DNA of 5,895 bases from Actinomycetota bacterium (GTDB lineage Bacteria > Actinomycetota > Acidimicrobiia > IMCC26256 > PALSA-610): NCBI GenBank assembly GCA_030839105.1, contig JAUZEI010000375.1:1-5895 (forward strand). Direction: 5' to 3'. The position numbers and the translations under genes were made by a program. Each line of letters starts with the position of its first letter. Within the stretch, counting starts at the first letter, position 1. Of this stretch, positions 1 to 4,603 are shown piece by piece. The notes under the pieces were generated by a model. It was not told the origin of the DNA. It searched no databases and saw only the letters and a program-made list of their open reading frames with translations.

Positions 1-9
1 GGTGCCTGA

Positions 10-972
10 TCACTGGTTCGGAGCGGCGATGCGTTCCACGATGTCGAAGATCACACGCCCGCCGGCCGCGACGTCGACGCCGCTCGCGAGCACGATGCGA
101 TGCGCGAGTGATGCCGGCGCGACAGCCTTCACGTCGTCGGGCGACACGAAGTCGCGACCCATCACCGTCGCGTGCGCCTGCGCCGCGCGCAGGAGACTGA
201 GACTCGCGCGCGGCGACGCGCCGAGCGCGACGCCGGGATGGTTTCGGGTCGCGTCGGCAACATCGAGCACGTAGTCGAGGACGGAGTGCGCGCAGTGCAC
301 ATGGCGAACCGCGTGCATCACGTCGGCGAGCTCGGCCGGTGTGGTGACCGGCTCGATATCGTCGAGCGCTTCGACACCCCCGCCGCCGCTCAGGATCTGG
401 CGCTCCGCCTCGCGTCCGGGTCGCCCGATCGTGCAGACCATGGCGAACCGATCGAGCTGGCTGTCGGGGAGCGGGAATGTTCCGGCATGGCCGAAGGGAT
501 TCTCGGTGGCGACGAGAAAAAAGGGCACCGGGAGTGGATGCGTCAGGCCGTCGATCGTGACCTGGTGCTCCTCCATCGGCTCGAGCAGCGCGGCCTGCGT
601 GCGGGGCGAGGCGCGATTCACCTCGTCGACGAGCAACACGTTCGCGAAGACCGGACCGGCCCGAAACTGCCACTCCCCCGTCGCCGGGCTGTACACCGAC
701 GTGCCGGTGACGTCGGCGGGCAGCAGGTCGGGCGTGCACTGCACGCGCCCGAAGTGGCCGCCGATGGCGTTGGCCAAAGCCTTCGCCAGCAGCGTCTTGC
801 CCGTACCCGGGACACCCTCGACGAGGAGGTGACCGCCGGAAAGCAGGGCGACCACTGCGAGACCCACCACGTCGTCGGCGCCGCGCATCGCGGTCGAGAC
901 TGCGTGGAAGACGTCGACGGCGACGGTACGAGGGTCACGCGGCTCATCGACCGGCGAAGACGGCAACTGCAT
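10..972 (-). CDS. MoxR-family AAA+ ATPase
   Basis: This 320-residue protein has normal MoxR length. MoxR ATPases are cytoplasmic, ring-forming AAA+ chaperones that usually act with von Willebrand A-domain or DUF58 partners in complex assembly or metal insertion. Motifs in order are GGHLLVEGVPGTGKT (46-60, Walker A at 53-60), VLLVDEVNRA (112-121, Walker B), VATENPF (154-160, sensor 1), GTFPLPDSQLDRF (164-176, with R175 as likely arginine finger) and GASPRAS (251-257, sensor 2 R255). The C-terminal helical lid ends at 320. The ATG at 972 is the only candidate start in frame before the DUF2017 stop, and it has no clear ribosome-binding sequence. The TGA lies at 12-10, so any partner gene would be beyond the left edge. 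The substrate is unknown. It may be transcribed separately from the genes upstream. Confidence 0.93.
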   Translation of the reverse strand: MQLPSSPVDEPRDPRTVAVDVFHAVSTAMRGADDVVGLAVVALLSGGHLLVEGVPGTGKTLLAKALANAIGGHFGRVQCTPDLLPADVTGTSVYSPATGEWQFRAGPVFANVLLVDEVNRASPRTQAALLEPMEEHQVTIDGLTHPLPVPFFLVATENPFGHAGTFPLPDSQLDRFAMVCTIGRPGREAERQILSGGGGVEALDDIEPVTTPAELADVMHAVRHVHCAHSVLDYVLDVADATRNHPGVALGASPRASLSLLRAAQAHATVMGRDFVSPDDVKAVAPASLAHRIVLASGVDVAAGGRVIFDIVERIAAPNQ

Positions 973-1050
973 ATCGTCGCCCAGGGTAGGCCACGGAGGG
1001 CGGTGTTCACGACGGCCACCGTCGACGCGCGCACCATTGAGTCGGCCGCG
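973..1050. other. 78-base intergenic gap between the DUF2017 gene and moxR
   Basis: This is the longest non-coding stretch in the window. It contains no ORF of note, no RNA gene and no convincing terminator; the only dyad I see is a four-base stem, ACGG-TGG-CCGT, without a T-run. On the reverse strand it stays open in the moxR frame right up to the DUF2017 stop, but offers no ATG, GTG or TTG there. Confidence 0.7.
983..1010 (-). promoter_or_regulatory. Possible weak promoter ahead of moxR
   Basis: On the reverse strand TACCCT (988-983) fits the actinobacterial -10 pattern TANNNT and ends ten bases before the moxR ATG. GTGAAC (1010-1005) stands 16 bases further upstream as a poor -35. A start site here would give an almost leaderless mRNA, which would fit the lack of a ribosome-binding sequence before moxR. 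The match is weak and could be chance. Confidence 0.25.
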
Positions 1051-1677
1051 TCAGTCGTCGTCGCGACCGGAGTCCTCGCCGGGCGCGGCATCCGGTCCGT
1101 TACCGGGCATTTCGCCGGGGGCGGTCGGTCCGCCGGGTGATTCGAGCAACGGGTCGTCGGTCCCGGACTCGCCGATCTCGTCGAGCATCAGCGTCACGAG
1201 CTCGAAGTGCAGTTGTGTGAGCCAGCTGTAGAGGACGCCGTACTCGAACCGCGGGTCGTTCGGCTCATAGTCGGTGTGGCCCTCCTCGGTGACGCCGAGC
1301 GCGGTACCGATCACGAGTCGGGCATCGTTCACCGCGGTCAGCCACTGCATCTCCTCCTCGGCCGAGAGCGGGATCGCGACCATGCCGCGCCGGTTCGCCT
1401 CCACACCGTCGAGTCCGGCGACGACGACCTCGAGCGCCGAGCGCCGCGCTTGCACGAGATCGTCGTGGACGAGCGCGTCGTACTCCCCCTGGGCCTTCTC
1501 CTCGGTCGGATCGAGATAGGCGCGCGGGTACAACCGGTCGCGCACCTCGCCGTCGGGCGGCTCCTCGACGATGGCGACCATGTCGCGCGCGGTCATGGCG
1601 AGGAGCTCGACCTCCTGCTCGTACAGAGTCGCCACGAGGGCGCCGTTCCGCGCCCGCTTGAAGATTCGCCGCGCCAT
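1051..1677 (-). CDS. DUF2017 family protein, ClpS-linked
   Basis: This 208-residue protein belongs to a family of unknown function that sits next to clpS in many actinobacteria, as in the Rv1331-Rv1332 pair. Visible features are a basic start (MARRIFKRARNG), a helix EQEVELLAMTARDMVAIVEE (20-39), the family-like DRLYPRAYLDPTEE (47-60), and the conserved WLTAVNDARLVIGTALGVTEE (112-132), then the amphipathic YGVLYSWLTQLHFELVTLMLDEI (146-168). From about 169 the tail is Pro/Gly/Asp/Glu-rich and probably disordered, ending in DDD. There is no signal peptide or membrane segment. The ATG at 1677 is chosen by its TAATG junction and an AGGA three bases upstream; homology starts here. The open frame continues to 1926, but that 83-residue part is Arg-rich shadow sequence antiparallel to nothing known and overlaps clpS. 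A role in the Clp/N-degron pathway is only inferred from position. Confidence 0.88.
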   Translation of the reverse strand: MARRIFKRARNGALVATLYEQEVELLAMTARDMVAIVEEPPDGEVRDRLYPRAYLDPTEEKAQGEYDALVHDDLVQARRSALEVVVAGLDGVEANRRGMVAIPLSAEEEMQWLTAVNDARLVIGTALGVTEEGHTDYEPNDPRFEYGVLYSWLTQLHFELVTLMLDEIGESGTDDPLLESPGGPTAPGEMPGNGPDAAPGEDSGRDDD

Positions 1678-1694
1678 TAGTCCTGCTTCTGCAT
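1677..1694 (-). other. Five-codon open frame ending on the DUF2017 start
   Basis: The reverse strand reads ATG-CAG-AAG-CAG-GAC-TAA, six bases after the clpS stop and in the clpS frame. The TAA overlaps the following ATG as TAATG. It consists of the second copy of the duplicated clpS tail. It may relay ribosomes to the next gene, or be only the remnant of an older clpS terminus that overlapped the DUF2017 start. Confidence 0.3.
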
Positions 1695-1722
1695 CGTCAG
1701 TCAGTCGTCCTTCTGCATCGTC
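1686..1722 (-). repeat. 24-base tandem duplication at the clpS 3' end
   Basis: The 13-mer GACGATGCAGAAG (reverse strand) occurs at 1722-1710 inside clpS and again at 1698-1686 just after its stop, a period of 24 bases (8 codons). The shared GACT further on keeps the same offset. The first copy encodes Thr-Met-Gln-Lys-Asp-Asp-stop. The second, in the same frame, reads Thr-Met-Gln-Lys-Gln-Asp-TAA. The simplest reading is that an ancestral clpS end was duplicated and a TGA arose in the upstream copy. Confidence 0.8.
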
Positions 1723-2012
1723 GCCCAGAGACCGTACGCGTGGAGTCGGGAGACGTCGGCTTCGCACTTCTCGCGGCTGCCGTTCGCCACGACGGCCTTG
1801 CCCTCGAAGTGCACCTGGTTCGTGAGCTTGCTCGCCTTGGCGCGCGAATAGCCGAACAGCTTCTGGAACACGAAGATTACGTACGCGAAGGTGTTGACGG
1901 GATCGTTCCAGACGAGCACGACCCACGGAACGTCGGGGCGGACGTCGTCCTCGCCGAGCAGCTCCTCGACCGTGTCGGGGATCGTGATCTCCTGGATGTC
2001 CGGCGGGGTCAC
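1701..2012 (-). CDS. clpS: ATP-dependent Clp protease adaptor ClpS
   Basis: This is a 103-residue protein if the GTG at 2012 is the start, close to the usual 95-105. ClpS captures substrates with bulky hydrophobic N-terminal residues and hands them to the Clp unfoldase-protease (ClpC1 in actinobacteria). Residues 1-28 are a flexible acidic lead. The folded domain has [10 protein letters not shown] at 32-41, with N36 and D37 lining the N-degron pocket, [10 protein letters not shown] at 47-56, H68 in [10 protein letters not shown] (pocket histidine) and the C-terminal [13 protein letters not shown], the family tail. The start is uncertain. The frame is open further, with an in-frame ATG at 2060 inside nusB (119 residues), but its GAGG directly abuts the ATG. 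GTG 2012 lies 13 bases after the nusB stop and lacks a good ribosome-binding sequence. It precedes DUF2017, as clpS does in mycobacteria. Confidence 0.93.
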   Translation of the reverse strand: MTPPDIQEITIPDTVEELLGEDDVRPDVPWVVLVWNDPVNTFAYVIFVFQKLFGYSRAKASKLTNQVHFEGKAVVANGSREKCEADVSRLHAYGLWATMQKDD

Positions 2013-2029
2013 GGCGTCATCACGCTCAT
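2009..2029 (-). other. Six-codon open frame bridging nusB and clpS
   Basis: The reverse strand reads ATG-AGC-GTG-ATG-ACG-CCG-TGA. Its ATG overlaps the nusB stop (ATGA) and its TGA overlaps the proposed clpS GTG (GTGA). It is out of frame with clpS. It could let ribosomes that finish nusB restart and be delivered to clpS, which has no clear ribosome-binding site of its own. It may equally be chance in GC-rich DNA, and I do not claim a functional peptide. Confidence 0.3.
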
Positions 2030-2436
2030 GCCTCGCGCGTTGTATCTCCCGGACGGACATCCTCGGCGATGCGCGCGAGGAGGCCGTTGACGAATCGTCC
2101 GGAGTCCTTCGTGGAGTACTGCTTCGCCAGCTCGACCGCTTCGGTGATGACCGCGCCGGTCGGCGTGTCGCCCACCCATACGAGCTCGAAAGTGCCCAGC
2201 CGGAGCAGCGCGCGGTCGATGACCGGCATCCGTTCGAGCGACCAGTGCTCGGAGTACTTGCGGATGAGCGCGTCGATCTCGTCGCGCTGATCGTCGGCAC
2301 CGAGCACGATGCGGCACGCGTATTCGTCGGGCGGCACGGGCTGTTCCGCGATGAGGTCTACCGCGCGCAGTCCGCGCAGCTCGCTCTCGTAAGCAAGACC
2401 CAGTGCCCGTTCCCGCGCAGCGCGGCGCGTCGCCAC
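2026..2436 (-). CDS. nusB: Transcription antitermination factor NusB
   Basis: This 136-residue, all-helical protein has normal NusB length. NusB pairs with NusE (ribosomal protein S10) on boxA RNA and supports antitermination in ribosomal RNA operons. The sequence shows the basic N-terminus [14 protein letters not shown] at 4-17 (RNA and S10 contact), [18 protein letters not shown] at 68-85, and the C-terminal pair [15 protein letters not shown] (94-108) and [14 protein letters not shown] (113-126), all family hallmarks. The start is GTG at 2436, chosen because AGGAG lies six bases upstream and the ORF begins 21 bases after the efp stop. The efp-nusB order is widely conserved. The TGA at 2028-2026 overlaps an out-of-frame ATG as ATGA; see the short frame at 2009-2029. 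Confidence 0.96.
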   Translation of the reverse strand: MATRRAARERALGLAYESELRGLRAVDLIAEQPVPPDEYACRIVLGADDQRDEIDALIRKYSEHWSLERMPVIDRALLRLGTFELVWVGDTPTGAVITEAVELAKQYSTKDSGRFVNGLLARIAEDVRPGDTTREA

Positions 2437-2442
2437 CGGCGT

Positions 2443-2447
2443 CTCCT
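2443..2447 (-). promoter_or_regulatory. Ribosome-binding site of nusB
   Basis: The 21-base efp-nusB spacer holds AGGAG on the reverse strand, six bases before the GTG at 2436. It supports GTG as the nusB start. I see no terminator or promoter in this spacer. Confidence 0.75.
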
Positions 2448-2457
2448 CTCCGCTCCC

Positions 2458-3018
2458 TCAGGAACGGGACAGATACTCGCCGGAGCGCGTATCGACCTTC
2501 ACGCGATCACCGACGTTGACGAAGAGCGGCACCTGCACGACGTATCCGGACTCGAGGGTGGCGGCCTTGCGGGCGCCCGACACGCGGTCGCCCTGCATGC
2601 CCGGTTCGGTCTCGGTCACGACCAGCTCCACCGACGCCGGCAGATCTACGCCGATCACCTCGTCCTCGTAGGTCGGCAGCACCGCGCTGTCGCCTTCCTT
2701 CAGGTAGTTGGACGCGTTACCCACGCTCGCGGCCGAGACCTGCACCTGCTCGTAGTTCTCGTTGTCCATGAAGACGTAGTCGGTGCCCTCGCGGTACAGG
2801 AACTGCATCTCGCGCTTGTCGATGACGGCGGTCTTGACCTTCTCGTCGGCCCGGAACGTGCGGTCGAGCACCGCACCGTTGCGCACGTTCTTCAGCTTCG
2901 TCCGCACGAACGCGCCGCCCTTGCCCGGCTTCACATGCTGGAACTCGACGACGGTCACCAGCCCCTCGGGAAGGTTGAGGGCCATGCCGTTCTTGAGGTC
3001 GTTCGTGGAGATGCTCAC
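2458..3018 (-). CDS. efp: Translation elongation factor P
   Basis: This 186-residue protein has the typical EF-P length and three-domain build. EF-P binds between the P and E sites of stalled ribosomes and restores peptide-bond formation at proline runs. Domain I (about 1-63) carries the tip loop HVKPGKGGAF at 28-37; K33 is the lysine that reaches the peptidyl-transferase centre. Domain II (about 65-127) includes REGTDYVFMDNENYEQ. Domain III (about 130-186) contains the complete EF-P signature at 151-170, K-x-A-x4-G-x2-V-x-V-P-x2-V-x2-G. The start is GTG at 3018, overlapping the pepQ stop as GTGA, with AAGGA nine bases upstream (3032-3028). The loop has glycine at 35, where well-known actinobacterial EF-Ps have proline (PGKGP). 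No EF-P modification gene is visible in the window. Confidence 0.98.
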   Translation of the reverse strand: MSISTNDLKNGMALNLPEGLVTVVEFQHVKPGKGGAFVRTKLKNVRNGAVLDRTFRADEKVKTAVIDKREMQFLYREGTDYVFMDNENYEQVQVSAASVGNASNYLKEGDSAVLPTYEDEVIGVDLPASVELVVTETEPGMQGDRVSGARKAATLESGYVVQVPLFVNVGDRVKVDTRSGEYLSRS

Positions 3019-4157
3019 AACACGAGATCCTTGGGGGTCAGGGTGAGGGCTTCCGAGCCGTCTGCGCCGACGACGAGAGTGTCCTCGATGCGCACACCAC
3101 CGATGCCGGGGAGGTAGACGCCCGGCTCGACCGTGACGACGTCGTTGAGGAGCAACGTATCACCGGCCGTCGAAGCAACCCGCGGTGCTTCGTGGATCTC
3201 CAGTCCGACGCCGTGGCCGGTCGAGTGTGAGAACGCGTCGGCCCACCCGGCATCGGCAATGACGTCGCGCGATGCCCGGTCGACCGCGGCGCAGGCGACG
3301 TCGACCGCGACGGCCGCGCGTCCGGCGGCCTGACTCTGGAGCACGACATCGTAGAGATGACGCGCGTCGGGGCCGGGATCGCCGACCGAGACGGTTCGCG
3401 TCATGTCGGAGCAGTACCCCTCGACGATGCAGCCGAAGTCGCAGACGACGAGCTCGTTACGTTCGATGACGCGCGCGCTGGGAACGTGATGCGGCTTGGA
3501 ACCGTTGGGGCCGGACGCGACGATCGGGTCGAAGCTGTTGCCGCTCGCGCCGCGCTCGCGCATTGCGAACTCCAACGCGAGCGCGAAGGCCTGTTCGGTC
3601 GGGCGTTCGCCGAGCATCGGCAGCAGCGACTGGAACGCGTCGTCGGCGATCGCGCACGCCCGGCCGATGCGGTCGATCTCTCCGGCGTCCTTGACCCTCC
3701 GCAACGCCTCAACCAGCTCGCCCGCGGGCGCGATGTCGACGCCGTCGAACGCGGTGGCGTAGTCGATCTGCTGCGCCCACGTGACCGAGTGTTCCTCGAG
3801 GCCGAGACGCGTGCCGGGGGAAACGGCCGCGGCCAGCAGCTCGCGTTGCGCGGCGCCGGTGAGCCCGATCTCGACCTCGGCCGTCACGCCGGCCCCGTCG
3901 AGCTCTTCGTGCGCGCGTTGGTTGTAACGACCGTCGGTGACGAAGCGGGCGCGGTCCCGGGTCACGAGCAGGACACCGGCCGAGCCGGTGAACCCCGTGA
4001 GGTAGCGCACGTTCGCGAGCTTCGTCACGAGGAGCGCGTCGAGCTCGGCGTCGGTGAGGCGCGCCTGAAGGCGGCCGAGGCGCGCGCCGACCTCGAGCGG
4101 CGCCAGCGGCGCAGTCGAGAGTTCGGCCGGGGCGTTCGTGCTCGCACTCGCGCTCAT
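3015..4157 (-). CDS. pepQ: M24-family Xaa-Pro peptidase (PepQ-like)
   Basis: This 380-residue cytoplasmic metallopeptidase belongs to family M24B (aminopeptidase P/prolidase), which cleaves peptides next to proline. Residues 1-20 are an Ala/Thr/Pro-rich lead. The N-terminal creatinase-like domain spans about 25-155, with NVRYLTGFTGSAG at 49-61. The pita-bread catalytic domain follows from about 160. Metal ligands are D240 (VVCDFG), D251 (SDMTRT), H315 (HSTGHGVGLEIHEAP), E344 (VEPGVYLPG) and E358 (RIEDTLVV). SKPHH at 220-224 is the usual substrate-side motif. The ATG at 4157 is preferred over an upstream start because it overlaps the aroQ stop as ATGA and has GGAGG ten bases before it. The frame is open up to 4274, but that part is Arg-rich and overlaps aroQ. 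Sequence alone does not separate aminopeptidase from dipeptidase activity. It sits directly before efp, as in many actinobacteria. Confidence 0.93.
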   Translation of the reverse strand: MSASASTNAPAELSTAPLAPLEVGARLGRLQARLTDAELDALLVTKLANVRYLTGFTGSAGVLLVTRDRARFVTDGRYNQRAHEELDGAGVTAEVEIGLTGAAQRELLAAAVSPGTRLGLEEHSVTWAQQIDYATAFDGVDIAPAGELVEALRRVKDAGEIDRIGRACAIADDAFQSLLPMLGERPTEQAFALALEFAMRERGASGNSFDPIVASGPNGSKPHHVPSARVIERNELVVCDFGCIVEGYCSDMTRTVSVGDPGPDARHLYDVVLQSQAAGRAAVAVDVACAAVDRASRDVIADAGWADAFSHSTGHGVGLEIHEAPRVASTAGDTLLLNDVVTVEPGVYLPGIGGVRIEDTLVVGADGSEALTLTPKDLVL

Positions 4158-4600
4158 GTCGTTCGTTCCTCCAGGAGAGTTGCCGCCGCGTCGACGGCGA
4201 GCCGGTAGCCCGCGGCTTGGAAACCGGTCACGATGCCGTCGACGACCGGAGAGATCACGGAGTGGTGACGCCACGCTTCGCGGGCGTGCGGATTCGAGAG
4301 ATGCACCTCGACCTTCACGCCGTCGAAGGTCGCGAGCGCGTCGGTCAAGGCGTACGCGTAGTGCGAGAACGCGCCCGGGTTGAACACGATCGCCGCGCAG
4401 CGCCCGCGCGCGCCCTGGATCGCGTCGACCAGATCGCCTTCGTGATTCGACTGCATGTGCTCGACGTCGTGACCGCGTTTGGCCGCGGTCTCCGACGCGA
4501 TCGCCACCAGCTCGTCGAGCGTCGTCGTGCCGTAGACGGCCGGCTCGCGCTCACCGAGCAGGTTCAGGTTGGGTCCCGAGAGCAGCAGTATCGTCGCCAT
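4154..4600 (-). CDS. aroQ: 3-Dehydroquinate dehydratase, type II
   Basis: This 148-residue protein has the usual type II dehydroquinase length. It dehydrates 3-dehydroquinate to 3-dehydroshikimate, the step after AroB, normally as a dodecamer. The N-terminus shows GPNLNLLGEREPAVYG (9-24), holding the catalytic arginine R18 and tyrosine Y23. QSNHEG follows at 50-55, then N74 and H80 in NPGAFSH, H100 in VHLSNPHARE and R111 in the WRHHS segment. These match the expected active-site set. Two stretches look slightly atypical: SHYAYAL where THTSVAL is common, and GFQAAGY where GLG-x-x-GY is common. The ATG at 4600 lies 3 bases after the aroB stop and has a good GGAGG eight bases upstream. Its TGA overlaps the next start as ATGA. 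Mycobacteria call this gene aroD; aroQ is the usual symbol for the type II enzyme. Confidence 0.96.
   Translation of the reverse strand: MATILLLSGPNLNLLGEREPAVYGTTTLDELVAIASETAAKRGHDVEHMQSNHEGDLVDAIQGARGRCAAIVFNPGAFSHYAYALTDALATFDGVKVEVHLSNPHAREAWRHHSVISPVVDGIVTGFQAAGYRLAVDAAATLLEERTT
4168..4172 (-). promoter_or_regulatory. Ribosome-binding site of pepQ inside the aroQ 3' end
   Basis: GGAGG on the reverse strand stands ten bases before the ATG at 4157, inside the aroQ codons for Leu-Glu-Glu. It decides the start of the peptidase gene against the longer open frame that begins at 4274. Confidence 0.75.
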
Positions 4601-4603
4601 TGG

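Noticed and set aside
517..522. Run of six A (T on the coding strand) inside moxR as a frameshift or phase-variation site
   Set aside because: It encodes the Phe-Phe before sensor 1 in normal frame, is not in the phase needed for a slippery heptamer, and is short for phase variation.
970..1053. Possible read-through fusion of DUF2017 into moxR, since the two share a frame with no stop between
   Set aside because: No recoding signal is visible, and the intervening codons look non-coding. A shared frame has a one-in-three chance, and GC-rich DNA has few stops.
172..1140. 322-codon open frame on the plus strand opposite moxR
   Set aside because: It is an Arg-rich shadow of moxR with no recognisable domain and crosses the moxR-DUF2017 gap. 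I see no ribosome-binding site supporting it.
1678..1926. 83-residue N-terminal extension of the DUF2017 protein
   Set aside because: It overlaps most of clpS out of frame and is Arg-rich, while family similarity starts at the ATG at 1677.
1891..3117. 408-codon open frame on the plus strand opposite nusB, efp and the end of pepQ
   Set aside because: It is rich in His, Arg and Ala and lacks any family motif. It lies exactly opposite three well-recognised genes, the usual effect of high-GC third codon positions.
3357..4208. 283-codon open frame on the plus strand opposite pepQ
   Set aside because: The composition is typical of antisense translation in GC-rich DNA, and the opposite strand encodes a complete M24 peptidase with all metal ligands.
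4158..4274. 39-residue N-terminal extension of the peptidase
   Set aside because: It overlaps aroQ, is Arg-rich, and lies upstream of a strong ribosome-binding site and ATGA overlap at 4157.
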